Below, piece by piece: positions 45,861 to 57,181 of a stretch of DNA of 64,000 bases. This DNA is from Pseudopithomyces maydicus (lineage: Eukaryota > Ascomycota > Dothideomycetes > Pleosporales > Didymosphaeriaceae). The notes under the pieces were generated by a model. That model was not told the DNA's origin. It did no database searches and saw nothing but the letters and a program-made list of their open reading frames with translations. The position numbers and the translations under genes were made by a program. The first letter of the stretch is position 1. Each line of letters begins with the position of its first letter. The stretch covers positions 62,001 to 126,000 of the forward strand of contig JANTUC010000017.1 of NCBI GenBank assembly GCA_026873275.1, read 5' to 3'.

Positions 45861-46687
45861 ATTATGCTGTGTGTAGTCTTGGAGGTTTTACTGGGAGAAG
45901 TGTTAATGAGTCGGTGAAATCGGGGACTGTTCAAGCTAATTGCAACCTTGGAGCTGCGCGACACGGTCTTTAAAACATGGTTTCATTATATCCAGAAACG
46001 TCCACGCCGGAAAATCCTACTCAAGGTGAGTCCGTTTAATTAATTCTAGGTGGGGCTGCACCGCTCAAGACGCGCAATGCTCACCCCCAGCCAGTCGCGC
46101 TGTCGAACGTAAATCTTGGCATGCTATTTTCTGCGATCAGCCGAGAAGAGCGAAGGAAGCACGGCGGCGATCAGAGCGTCGGTGATATAGTATGAGATTA
46201 GAAAGCGAGTTTGTTCCTAGTATTCCTAGAAGGGCTTAGAGTAACTCGCTTGAATGCTAGAACTCGACTCACATATGATTTGATTGGATGTGGTATATAT
46301 CGCAATGGACGCAAAAGGCCTCATTCTAAGGCACATGGTCTGCAGAGACTCGTCTTCTTTTACCCTTCACCGATCAGCATGGGATCTAGTATTTGAAATT
46401 GCCATGTACCGGATTTTTTTCCTCGCTGCCTGGCGCTATAGGACGCCGCATATGTATATCTAGAATCAAGATAATGTGAAAATTCGGTCAGTATCATGAT
46501 CTTGAATTAGTTTCCCTAGGCCATGCTGCTGGGTTATGTGTACGTTCATATGCTTGATATAAAGATTTTTTGCATTTATTTGAACGGATAAAATTGAACG
46601 AAAAGTATTCAGTATAAGCATCTATTTCATAGCTTTTGCTTCCTACATTTATCAACGCAGGTCCTCACGCGTAGCGGAGAGAGCAGC
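45861..46687. other. Intergenic, no gene seen
   Basis: Holds the promoter of the DJ-1/PfpI gene and the 3' region of the glutathione transferase gene. No coding frame of note. Confidence 0.55.
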
Positions 46688-47386
46688 TCACTTCTTAGGC
46701 ACAAATGGCGATGGACCCTTCGCGCTAATCCCAGCTTCGAGGTCCAAATCTGGGTCACTCCTCTTCATGGCTGCCTGATAAGCTGGCCTTGCCGCAATCC
46801 GTTTCAGCCATGCCAAAATCCCAGGGTAGTCTGTCAGATCGATAGGCTCGAACTTGCGCATTGTTGTGAAGCACCACACCGTCATAATATCAGCGGCGGT
46901 AAATTCCGATCCGGCCAAGTAGTCATTGGAAGATAGACGGTCGTTCAGATGGCCGATGACCCTTTTCACACGTTCATCAGTGTTCTGGTACCGTGGATCT
47001 TGCTGATCGGCTGCCATCATGCGAGCCTGGAATCGTCGGAAGATGGTGGGCTGAATGTTTCCGTTCGAAAAGTGAAGCCAGTATAAGTAATCCACATAGT
47101 TGGGATGCGAAGGGGGCAACGCAAGCCTGCCGTCTCCGTATTTGTTGATGATATATTCGACAATCGCGCCAGATTCGGCGAGGAAGAGCGGGTTTTCCGG
47201 GTCAGAAGTTGCATCTTCTAGGAGAGGTGACGCACCCATAGGGTGCTTCTCTTTTAGCTCCGGGGGCGAGAAAAACGGATCACGTTGGTAGTTTTTGAGC
47301 TCGTACGGGATGCCGAGTTCTTCTAGGAGGAAAGGGATGCGTTCGCCCTGACCCACTTGGAGATGGTGAACTGTGAGCTTGGCCAT
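46688..47386 (-). CDS. Glutathione S-transferase, GTT1-like
   Basis: Conjugates glutathione to electrophiles. An intronless 232-residue protein, full length for the family. The N-terminal thioredoxin-fold domain (about 1-85) has LTVHHLQVGQGERIPFLLEELGIPYEL, the cis-Pro region MGASPLLED and the glutathione-binding AESGAIVEYII (Glu-Ser). The C-terminal helical domain (95-215) has the family N-capping motif in GSEFTAADIMTVW. The VHHL..GQGERIPFLLEEL start and lack of a catalytic-Cys motif resemble the yeast Gtt1 group. The tail ends in PFVPKK. It lies in the accessory stretch with secreted enzymes and a P450, consistent with detoxification. Confidence 0.92.
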   Translation of the reverse strand: MAKLTVHHLQVGQGERIPFLLEELGIPYELKNYQRDPFFSPPELKEKHPMGASPLLEDATSDPENPLFLAESGAIVEYIINKYGDGRLALPPSHPNYVDYLYWLHFSNGNIQPTIFRRFQARMMAADQQDPRYQNTDERVKRVIGHLNDRLSSNDYLAGSEFTAADIMTVWCFTTMRKFEPIDLTDYPGILAWLKRIAARPAYQAAMKRSDPDLDLEAGISAKGPSPFVPKK

Positions 47387-48036
47387 ATTGTTTTGGGTAA
47401 AAAGTTATGGTAACTTTAGCCCTGAGTAGTAAGAGAGGGGTAGTTGGATTTTGATGTTGTCGCGGTCGACGGGACTCTCACTATATACCATCCAGGTAGC
47501 CAATCGATGACGTGCCGCGGTTGTTGTGTGTCCACTAGTCCCGAAGTGTCCGGCAGATCGCTTGTGGAGAACTCGGGGGTCTCGGCCAAAAGATTCATCC
47601 TGGCCGACCCGCATCTTGCTGATATCCGATCTGGAATCCTGATGTCCGCGAACCGCCCATAGCACCTCCATTACCATACCAAAGACGAGGGTATTCCAAT
47701 GAGATTCCGGGAAAAATCGGGAATAGTTGTCTACTCGTACGTCAGCTACGCGCGGGTTCTCGCTGATCAGTAGACTAGTAACCGATAAAAGCGAAATTGC
47801 CGTAAGTAAGCAAATGTCTACCAGAATGATCTAGGCCTTATCCTTGTCATTTGATCGTAGCAGTCCCTGGAAGTCTTTCGCAAGCCCCAGCAGAAACTCA
47901 CATCATACTGTGTAGTCACATGCTATCAGAGTGAGAGATGTAAAGTCCCTGTCTAATGGAAATTCCACTGTTGTCTTGCACTTTTCTGGGATTCGTATTT
48001 TGCTCAATGTCTAATTTGATCAACCATAACCAATGT
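47387..48036. other. Intergenic, promoter of the glutathione transferase
   Basis: 650 bases between same-strand genes. Minus-strand open frames here lack motifs. No clear TATA or stress element was identified by eye. Confidence 0.5.
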
Positions 48037-49448
48037 TCAACCCTCCCATACCTCTCTCAGAGTCCACACCTGACCAGCCCACTGTTCCTTAACCACAGGC
48101 CATATCTCCTTAGGGTCTAGAACGAACCCACCCCCACGCGAGTCTATCGGGCTTAGCTCAAGTGTCCAAGAGTGATTGGCCCCGTGGACTGCGTGGTGGT
48201 GATCGCGAGAGTTTCCGGTAGAAAAGTAGAGAATCTGGCAGCCGGGTCCAGCTTGGTAATCGCTGGCCCGCTCGCTTGCCGCTTCAATAGCTGTAGCCGT
48301 TCCATTCGCCACGTAGACCATACGATCGATTGTCTCGGGTAGAGGGTCGCAAGAATATCCCCAGGGAGTCAACACAAGTTGCCCGTACGAGTGGAAATCA
48401 ATGAATGAACGTATTCCTGCACCTTGGGCGGCCAATTTTGCGGACAGCGCGTCTAAGGCTGCGTTTTCGGGAGTATCGCCTGGGGCTTCACCGCGGTACG
48501 TTTGGCCGCAAGGATCAGGTGTTGAACCGCCCTCCGGAGGCTCTGCGTCCCACTCAAATTTCCAGTTGCGGTTTCCGTCGGTTCCGATACATGTGGTGTT
48601 TAGAGATGGACGAGGTTGACGGTTCTTACGCCAGAGACGATCGTTTGTCTGGGTGTATACAAAGCCGTCGGGGTTGTGGAATGGGACAAAGTAAAAATCA
48701 TAGTGATCCAAAAACGCCGTTGCATTGGCGTCTCCAGACTTGTATCCCTCAATAAGTTGGTATGCCAGATACTCTATCACCATGGTAGAGATCCACTGCC
48801 ATAACCGTCAGTATTGACATGACATGGTATACGCTCTTCTACTAAGCTTACCTCTCGCGCATGTACGGTCGCGTGCCAAAGAATAACAGGCTTCTGGCTT
48901 TTATCCTTCGACCCCGTTTGATATCTACCTTTTTCTTCGTCCCCAAACACATGGAACGCATAAATAGTCCTATTCTCGTAGCTATTTCCGATTGAGAACT
49001 TTTCTGAGTTTTCTGGGAACGCATTCACCAAGTCGTCCCAATAGTCCAGATGATCCGCATACGGGTGATACGAGTCGAACCAGGAAAGGCTTGGTAGCTC
49101 GCCGCGTTTATGCAACGTTCGGTCGTATGAAGTGGGTGTGCTGTCGATGGAACGAATGTGAGCACCCAAATCGGCGTTTACGAGACGCGCGTTGAGTCCG
49201 AGGCTCTCGAAAGCAGCGACATCCGAAGGCGGGACAGCGACCGAAAGAGCATCTCGAATGGGGTGAGTGTGGTAGTGGGAGAATCGCTTTACTAAATCGC
49301 GGGCTTGGTGTACATCTGATGATGTGACACTGTAGACATGATAACCATCGTAGCTTACACCAGTATTCCTGGGAATTGTATGGATATTGGTGTCAAAGGG
49401 TGACGCCGCCACCAGTGGGACAGCAAGAGCTAGATGAGTGAGTCTCAT
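48037..49448 (-). CDS. Secreted zinc carboxypeptidase (M14A)
   Basis: A secreted metallocarboxypeptidase that trims C-terminal residues from peptides. Exons 49448-48852 and 48795-48037 (intron 56 bp), 451 residues. The start is the ATG at 49448 (MRLTHLALAVPLVAAS signal peptide); the GTG three codons upstream is ignored. Residues about 20-120 are the activation propeptide (YHVYSVTSSDVHQARDLV). In the catalytic domain the zinc ligands are His196 and Glu199 (ATVHAREW, split by the intron after the Glu codon) and His334 (FIDFHSYGQL); NPDGF, GTDGNRNWKFEW and the catalytic Glu412 (HSWTLELSP) are present. Several sequons and paired Cys are seen. The active site is complete, so an active A/B-type enzyme is expected. 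Confidence 0.94.
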
Positions 49449-50893
49449 GTTTGTCACTCGGCCCCAATCACTTCTTCGTCTTCAAATGGCCTCGCCAGAT
49501 AATCACACAGCGACTAGACGCTGCTAAATTTTGTTAAGCCAAGCAAACAGGAAATAGTTGTCACCGTTGAATTCCAGAGGACGAATTTCAAGAAGACGTC
49601 GCCTTTTATCCTACACGCCGCACAAGGAACCATACTAAATACCCATGACATACGCAAGGCAGCTATCCCCTCGTATGGCGACATTTCTCATCAACCTGCC
49701 ATGATTGAGGGGAAGTTGCATATTTGCCATGTCGCCAAGCTGGACAACGAATCCCGATTAGGCAGCTGGAGATATGAGGCCCTTGGCAGGCACAGTGAAC
49801 AACACTGCGCATTCCCGTTGCGGGATGCGAGTCTCTAGAACCTTATCGACTAAGGTGACAGTTGAGCTTGGGTGCAGCTGCTCGCGTCATAGACCCGAGC
49901 CGCGGAGGCGAATCTAGCGTAAGTGTAATGGCTCATCGGCCGTAAAGAACTACTTATGCGTCAATACTAAGCATTGCATCGCTGTCGTTGTATTGCGAAG
50001 TGTTGGAGTAGAGTATTGGTTTTGTGGGTTCCTGGAACTTGTCGACAGTTTCAACTTGCTTGGAACCCTCCAGTATCATGGAATAGCACTGTCATCTGCA
50101 TCAGTAATTTTTAATTACCGGCTAAGTCAACAAAAAACAATAGAAAGATAACCAATCAAAAAAGATAAGTATTCTGGCTGCACTAAGTTTGATCTTCAAT
50201 AGATCCAGTAGCAATTCTCTAGACTGTTACTGAGGCTGGAGTGCTCTTGACAAGCTTCACAAGAACAAGCCAGATCATCTAAAGCTGTCCAATATAACAC
50301 TTACCATTGTCCTCTATAATTACCTAACTTATTTATTGGTGATTTGTCACATGTCCTGAAGAGAGCGCTGTGGCTAAGCTCATACGCTACGCGGAATAAC
50401 TGGAGCACTACTAGGTAGCCGAGCAATCAGACAGCGCAAAATCCGAGTAGACCAATGAGCATTCGCCCCTTCAAAATCCATCTACCCTCTATCAAACCCG
50501 GCATCAATGTAAAAAGTGTACCCCTACACGAGGTAAATAATCAACATTGGCCTTGAGTGTAAGTGCCCATACGAGACCATGCAATACCCATCACGTATCG
50601 ATTAATTCATATTTATCATGTTTTTCGAGAAACACCTAATACCTCCAAAGACACCAGATACTGGTAAAAAAACCGTTTTGTTCCACTACTTTTATTCCCA
50701 AAGATATCGAGTCCTGAACATATCGCACAAGTCCTCGCTTAAAGTACTAACAAACCTATATCGGGGTGGGTGGGCCTGTCAGCTGTCATTCCATGCCAAG
50801 TCTCCACGTATAAAACCCTCTCGGGTGCGAGAATTTAAGTCCATCCATTTACTCCTACCACATACCTCGCCTGAAGTCTTTTTTTCGTTCACC
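49449..50893. other. Divergent intergenic region, no gene
   Basis: 1.4 kb, AT-rich, between the carboxypeptidase (minus) and the SnoaL-like gene (plus). It contains both promoters. No coding signal seen. Confidence 0.5.
50809..50815 (+). promoter_or_regulatory. TATA box of the SnoaL-like gene
   Basis: TATAAAA about 79-85 bases before the ATG at 50894, followed by a CT-rich leader. Confidence 0.55.
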
Positions 50894-51391
50894 ATGATCA
50901 CCTCGCTCCCGAACCTGAGCCCACGCGACGCCGTCATCGATGCTCTCCATCGATGCTTCACCGGCATAGATACCAACAATCGCGATCTATATGAGTCTGC
51001 ATGCCTAAAAGACGAGAGCATGACTGTCGTCATCGGCCCGACTACTGTTCAAGGCTGGACAGCCATCAGCGAATTGACCGACAAGGTTTTCCAGCTTGTT
51101 ACCTCGCACGTTATCACCAACATCCGGGTTGCCTTGGAGGAAGGCGCCGAAACAGCATCTGTGACGGCCTCGGCGATCGCGTATCATATCCGCCCGGAGG
51201 AGGCATTCACGCAAGAGGATACCTCGTACACATCGTCGTCGGTATATAGGTTTGAGATTGTGAAGGATCCGAAGGATGGGCTCTGGAAGATTAAGAGGTG
51301 GGAGTTTCAGATTCTATGGACGGTGGGGGACCCGGCGGTTGTGCATGGGGAAGAGGTGCCGGAGTTTATCACGACGTTGGATTCCAAATGA
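50894..51391 (+). CDS. SnoaL-like (NTF2-fold) protein
   Basis: A 165-residue intronless protein. The ATG at 50894 (MITSLPNLSPRDAVIDAL) is chosen over the in-frame ATG at 50618 because the upstream part is leader-like and carries the TATA box. The fold follows the SnoaL-like pattern: helix AVIDALHRCFTGIDTNN, DLYESACLKDESMTVVIG, GWTAISELTDKVFQLV, a His-initiated strand VTSHVITNIRVAL, then strands with TASVTASAIAYH and SVYRFEIVKD, WKIKRWEFQILWT. Such proteins act as small isomerases, cyclases or dehydratases, often in secondary metabolism, but many have no known substrate. The neighbouring P450 is four genes away, so a shared pathway is only a possibility. Confidence 0.85.
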   Translation: MITSLPNLSPRDAVIDALHRCFTGIDTNNRDLYESACLKDESMTVVIGPTTVQGWTAISELTDKVFQLVTSHVITNIRVALEEGAETASVTASAIAYHIRPEEAFTQEDTSYTSSSVYRFEIVKDPKDGLWKIKRWEFQILWTVGDPAVVHGEEVPEFITTLDSK

Positions 51392-51578
51392 GGTTGAGTA
51401 TCATATCAGGTTCTTAAATAGCTGCAGAAATTGGGTTCATACTAGCAGGTCCAGGTGTGCTGTCTGTATGTAATTGCAAACACAGTACATGTATCCCGCT
51501 GATGTGATTCATCGAACCTCCATATTCAATATTGACTGATTTTCTTCCACTGACAACTACAACGCCTCCTATCCCCAA

Positions 51579-51926
51579 CTATACCCTCTCCTCATCCAAG
51601 ATACTAGGCAAAGGATCCGGCGCCGGTCCCTCAGGCGCCGACCACTTTGAGAACATATTCGCCCACATCTTCAGATCCTGCGCCGCGCTATCCAACACAT
51701 TCTCGTACTTTTGCATCGCAGCCACGGTCTTCTTCATCTCATCTATCAACTTCTCGTCACTCTCAACATTTGTTGCAGCCGATAGCGCCGACATCTGATC
51801 AATCCAGTTGCCGTATGCGATGTCGAGCCGCTCCATGACTTTCCTGACCTGGGGGTAGTGTGTGTTTTTGATCTCTGTGCGCACTGTTTTGTAGAGCTCG
51901 GCGTTGAGCTCGGCGTCTGTGGACAT
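51579..51926 (-). CDS. Small helical protein, unknown
   Basis: A 115-residue intronless acidic protein beginning MSTDAELNAELYKTV. It is almost all predicted helix with long amphipathic stretches (QVRKVMERLDIAYGNWIDQM, KLIDEMKKTVAAMQKYENVLDSAAQDLKMW) and a short Pro-rich tail. No signal peptide, no Cys. It has a general similarity in size and composition to the helical protein at 2890-3270, but no alignment convincing enough to call homology. It is convergent with the SnoaL-like gene, 187 bases between stops. Confidence 0.65.
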   Translation of the reverse strand: MSTDAELNAELYKTVRTEIKNTHYPQVRKVMERLDIAYGNWIDQMSALSAATNVESDEKLIDEMKKTVAAMQKYENVLDSAAQDLKMWANMFSKWSAPEGPAPDPLPSILDEERV

Positions 51927-52504
51927 GTTGGGTGATGGTGGTAACGGGCTTTGGCGAACTGGAGGTTGGTAGAAAAGATAAGTTCGGCACTCAGTGGAGA
52001 TGGGCTTTTGTAAAGTTTAGATAGTGCGATCGCGTTTGCGCGTTGGCAAGGGTTGTATGTCGTAAGTGTGAACAAACAGAGACTGTCAACCGAACCTTTC
52101 ACATGATTTTCATAAGAAACTTGACAGTAGTGACGACTAATCTTTCACGTCTTATATCATGGCAAGTGAAAATTGCGACCTTTTTCACGATTCGATGAAC
52201 AGTACAGTTGAGAAGCTGTCACGTAAAACGAACAATCACAAGAAGTAAAGAAGCGTAGCACTGTCACATCATCCGGTTACCACACAAGCATCGAGACCAC
52301 GCAAGTTCTCATTATTGGTTCAAGACAAGAGGACATCTACAGGAAAATCCCATGATCCAACTCTTCATATACAATGATCCCGCCACAGAGCAGCCACGTA
52401 GCCACAAAACAGCATATCCAAGTCGAAACCGTATTCACCGCGATATTGTTCATTGTGTCCATCCGACAGTCCCAAAGAACGCCAAGATAAGACACATCCA
52501 ACCC

Positions 52505-53185
52505 CTAGTCACGCTTGCGACGAACCGGAAGCTTTGACTGCTTGGGTCTATACGGGAGATCGAACGGACGACCTTGTGGGAAAGGACCCCGCACGGTCTC
52601 GACACCGGGACTGCTTGGGTCGAGGGACTTGACAATTTCCAGGCGAGAAACGGTGGGACGTGGCTGCTCAGTCGGGGCAGCGGTAGTTGGAGGCAGAAAT
52701 TGCGGCTCCTCGGGCTTGAGACCTTGGTCGCCATGGTCGTGGTCGTGAACTTGGGCGCCGTTGCCGGGAAGCTGGTCTTGGACTGGAAGGTAGAGCATAT
52801 AGTTAGTAACTGTTGACAAGGTAGAGTGGTACATTGAACAGAATCGCTCTCAAGTATCAATCTATCTGTAGAGAATGCAGATTCTTGTATGTGTGCGCGT
52901 ATGCAGTCATAAACATGTACTCTATCTATATATCACCTTACCTTGAGACGTGTTCAGGAACGTGTAGGAACCTAGAATGGTCAGCATATTTTGACTCAAT
53001 CACATCGCTATCAGCTTACTTAGAGCCTTCTGGTAGTACTCTTTGCGAGCGGCCATGACGGCATCCACCCAAGACTCAATGGCTGCCTTCCCCGCAGCAC
53101 TCAAATGCTTCTTCATGGGTCCGGGCTCGGTCTCCCCGTTTCTGTTGGTATGAAGCCAGCCAGAAGGGCGTTTGACGCTCACCAT
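52505..53185 (-). CDS. Small protein with three exons including a 30-nt microexon, unknown
   Basis: Exons 53185-53020, 52971-52942 (30 nt) and 52782-52505; introns 49 and 159 bp with AGTAAGC/TCTAG and GGTAAGG/TTCCAG ends and a TACTAAC branch site near 52800. All phases fit, giving 157 residues. The N-terminal half is basic and helical (MKKHLSAAGKAAIESWVDAVMAARKEYYQKAL), the microexon gives SSYTFLNTSQ, and the C-terminal half is His/Asp- then Pro-rich and ends in a basic RPKQSKLPVRRKRD. It starts MVSVKRPSGWLHTN with no signal peptide. Its family is not recognised; the basic tail could be a nuclear signal. Confidence 0.6.
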
Positions 53186-54400
53186 AGCGGTATGAGGGCG
53201 GGCGGGAGGTTGATAGGGAACCAGTGGTTTTGCTGTTCTCCAGGGGGAGGGGGTGTCTCAGGGTCGCGTGCTCTGTGGTGCGGAGAGAACACAGGAGAAG
53301 CTGTAGAGTGGAGAAGACAGGGCTTATATAGATACCAAGAGTTTTCCACCAAGCCCACTCATTGGTCGCCCACTTGTTTGTGCGGCTGTGCGGCTCGGCG
53401 GCGATGCCTGCGATGCTCGGCGGCGATGCCTGGGGAGAGGGACTGAGGTGCGAACGGAGGTATGAACGGAGTTGTGTATTGTTTACTATGAAGTGTCAGA
53501 AATTATCCATGGCTTTGAGATCTTGGGAACTCATGCGGGAGTCCAATTGGCTTCTAAGGAATCCACGCGTATTTATGAAGTACCCGAGGTTCGAGGCGCT
53601 TTCTCGAGGATCGTTTTGGAAAGTTTGTGCCTCAACAACACTTCCTGTCCTACATGTCAGCCTCAAGTTTGAGATATAGATAATTCAATGACAGGAGAAT
53701 ATTGGATCACTCAAGAGGGTCATTGAAGCATCATGTCCCTCGGAAACTTGCCGCAAATGAAGTAAAAGGATTGTTTTCTCCGGGTCACGTAACTTCGTTC
53801 ACACCTAGGTACTTGAATGTCAAATAGACAAAGCTTTGTATAGCTTGGTAAGCTTCTAACTTTATTATCTAGTGATCATCTTTAGCTATCAGGCTCTATG
53901 CGAAGCAATACACAAATAAAAGCTATGAATAGTTTTTCTGGGAATTAGACCGAGAGGAATGTATTGTCCATGGATGATAAAGCCCCAGAAGTATATCGAT
54001 CTTCCCTTCTTGTGTAAGACCTGATCTAGAACAACATCGAAAATATTCTAGCAAAACTTGAGAAACAAAGCTGGTCATGGCTACCGATCAATTGACGTGT
54101 GAGTAAGATTGAACATGTAAACACTACCACAGCAAGGCACGCGATATCCAAATACTAATATAATGCATGCATGTATATGTAGAATAAAAGGTAAAATTTG
54201 TATACCAAACATATCTACAGTCCCTTGTACCCTTTACTATGTCTACTCCCCAAAGTATCACATAACGTGGTGAACCTCGATAATCGCAAACTTCGGACAC
54301 ACACGATCGCAAATATATACCCAAGGCCACATCGCTTTCACCCGTATCAGCACATCACATCAATGATACACCAAGCTCGGGATTACCTATGGACCCACCC
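53186..54400. other. Intergenic, no gene seen
   Basis: 1.2 kb between same-strand genes. A TATATAAG on the minus strand at 53323-53330 lies about 138 bases before the ATG at 53185. The remainder is AT-rich without coding signal. Confidence 0.5.
53323..53330 (-). promoter_or_regulatory. TATA box of the gene at 53185
   Basis: TATATAAG on the minus strand, 138-145 bases before the start codon. Confidence 0.5.
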
Positions 54401-56265
54401 CTATTCCCACCCCTTCAAGAACTCCTCCACCCCCTCCGCATCCCTCCTCAACACCTCTACATGCCTCTCACTCCTAGGCACAAACCTCACCCTATACTCC
54501 GTCGGGAACGGCAAAAAATTATTCTCAAACGCCTCCGTATCAATCACCTCCCTCCTGCCCGTCCGCCCATCCACCTCAGGCTCGATATCAAACGCCCACA
54601 GCACCTTCGCAAACACCCTCCACTGCGTGCGCTCCGCCAGCGGAATCCCGGGACAGATGCGCCGCCCCGCCCCGTACGCGTAGTGGTCCCTTGCCTCGTA
54701 GTTGGAGCTCGCGGCGTAGTCGGAGGCCAGCAGGGAGGCGCGCCGCGGTACCGGTCCGGGTCGTACGCGTCCGGGTTGGCGTACTGCGAGCGGCCGAGGA
54801 CGTACGGCGATATGACGACGGTGGCGTCGCGCGGGATGAGCACGTCTTCGTACCAGTCGTCTTGCGTGGCGCGGTGGGGGAGGCCCATAGGGGCGCTAGG
54901 GACATGAACATCAGAATTACATGTAGATGAACGGGGTTTGGGACGGGAGAATGGGGGTGGAAACGTACACGCCTTGGATGCGTAGACCTTCCTTCATGAT
55001 GCAATTTATGTACGGCACGCGTTCAAAGTCAGACCATACCGGCGCCCGATCCTTGCCGCATACCTCATCTAGCTCCGCCTGCGCCTTCTTCTGCACCTCG
55101 GGATGAGCCGCCAGATATCTGATATTCGAGAGTATGGCGACGACCGACGTGTCGGCCGCAGCGCCCCATATAGTTGCAAAGAAGTTGACGAAGCCCGTGC
55201 CGTGCATGGGTACGTCGGGCTTCGTTTTCCCATCTAGGACTCTATCCAGGAGACTGTTGCGCGAGCCGTGGGTCTTACGCCGTTGTTCTACGCGGTCGAA
55301 CGACTTTTGGGCGATGGAGGTATAGAGGTCATAGGCTTTTGTGGCGCGGTGCTTGTCGGATTGCCAGCGGCGGGGGATGAGCTTGAGGAGGGGAATTGCT
55401 CGATGGGGAGGTAGCTTCCTGGGGTGAGGGCTGCGGTGGTCTGGGAGTGTTAGGGGTTGCGGTTTTGAGAGGGGGATGGGGTGGGGTGGGCATACTGCAA
55501 AGCTGGCTTCGTATACAGCCTGCGATTGTTAGTCGGGTTCAACAGAGGAGGGTTGTAAATGATAGCTTACAGTCGCCCAGAAGTCATCATTTGTGCGGGC
55601 TCGCTGTCCGTACACCGAGATCGCCGCAGCGGAGGCGCCGCACCGCTTGATATGCGCCTTGAAATCCTGCGGAGTGTCCAGCAAGTCCCGCATGAGCACG
55701 CTGATCCTACACAATCACTAGGTCAACGATCAATTCCATCACAAGTCCTCGATATTGACTCACTCCGCCTCCGATATCTTCGCAATATCCCCATCCAGCT
55801 TCGCCGGCGTGAGCGACTGAACTACCATCTTCCGCTGCGCCTTCCACAGCGGCGTCTGATCGATCAATCCCAAGTTCTCACCATGCATGACATCGATGTT
55901 CTGCTGGACAAAAGGTTTACCCGAGTAGATTGCGCCTCTCTTGTCGATGAGGTCGTAGACTGCTCGCTTGCTGTTGAGGATGATCATGGTGCCTTTGCCG
56001 ACCTTGAGGGAGTACACGCTGCCGTATTCCTTACCCCATTTTAGAAGCCTTCATTGAGTTAGTATGTCACGTGGATTGGATGAAGAGATGGATGGTCACT
56101 TGAAGTGTATGTTCTCGCCCATGAGCAAGTGTGCATTGCCGAGGATGGGTACAGTGGGAGGTCCCGGGGGAGGTGTTTAGCACGGCTGCCGAAGCGCAAT
56201 AGGGTGACGATGAGGTATAGGATGAGAACTCCCACTAGGGAGCCCAGCACTGGAATGTTGCTCAT
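54401..56265 (-). CDS. Cytochrome P450 monooxygenase, six exons, frame broken three times
   Basis: A membrane-anchored microsomal P450. Exons: 56265-56100, 56048-55764, 55706-55571, 55519-55496 (24 nt), 55440-54969 and 54895-54401. The N-terminus has the anchor helix (VGVLILYLIVTLL) and, after one base is added, the hinge PPGPPTVPILG. Further motifs: FAT-WGAAADTSVVAI (I-helix AADTS), the ExxR helix KEGLRI, PDRYRG, and the heme loop YAYGAGRRICPG with the Cys at about residue 443; Tyr replaces the usual first Phe. Frame breaks at 56166-56170, 55390-55393 and 54733-54735; one G/C at each gives exactly 526 codons plus stop with all splice phases consistent. Family number and substrate cannot be given; no backbone synthase lies nearby. 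Confidence 0.87.
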
Positions 56266-57181
56266 GATGGATTGATCTGTGCGAGTGAGCAATTGACAGA
56301 GATGTAGGACAACTGAGAAGGATTAAATTATAGTGTTCGTTGTTTCATTGCACGTTCTTGACCCTGGTCAACGTGCTGCAAACCAATTCTCTTGGCTGCC
56401 GTGTACAGGAGAGTCGTGCAGATGAGAGATGTTGAGCATTCGTGAGCCAACGCCCGATGGGTGGACTTCGCTTCAGACTGCATGGTCTGCTACACGAAAA
56501 GTAACAATGCTCTAGCTCTTTTTTTCCTTTTTGAGAATAATAACATGATCTAAGCAGTGCGTTGTACTACGCGCCTACATTTACATTAATTAGCGTGTAC
56601 CGATGAGCCCCTCACTATACATGTAGCAACCCATGTCTATCGGTGTATCGGTAATGTTTCCCCAATTCGCTACCTAAGCAACCGCCTTACCCACTCCCTC
56701 ATGCACAACTGTGTCATCTGCGTTTTTCCATGTATCCTTTCTATCGAAATAAAACATCTTGCCAGCACGATCGGTGACAGTCTCACTGCAAACTCTGTTC
56801 ACAGCCAAACAGAAAGCCCTCCGTTCGCATGACCCAGCCCACCTCTCGATCACCGCATCTCTGGGCTGCATACCTACCTGATTGGATTTCACCGCAGCTG
56901 GCAAATCAAGACTTGACAACTAATCTCCTTCTTCTTTACGAAATTTCGAGGGTTGATGCAGTTCCCACGGCGCAGATGTACGATCGACTTTTAATTGGTC
57001 TGTGGTTCGTAGAAACGATAGGTTGATATCGCGGCATGTGGAGCTGAATCCCCGGCACCGGCCCGTCCCTCTGCATGTGACTCCAATACAGGGCTCCCAG
57101 AGGCACGATTTGCATATCTGCGGCCGCAATCATAATCACATATAACTCGATGTTCCACGACGTCTGCGTGTCCACGTAAAT
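56266..57181. other. Intergenic, P450 promoter and F-box 3' region
   Basis: About 900 bases between same-strand genes. Short minus frames near 56674-57175 lack motifs. No gene supported. Confidence 0.5.
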
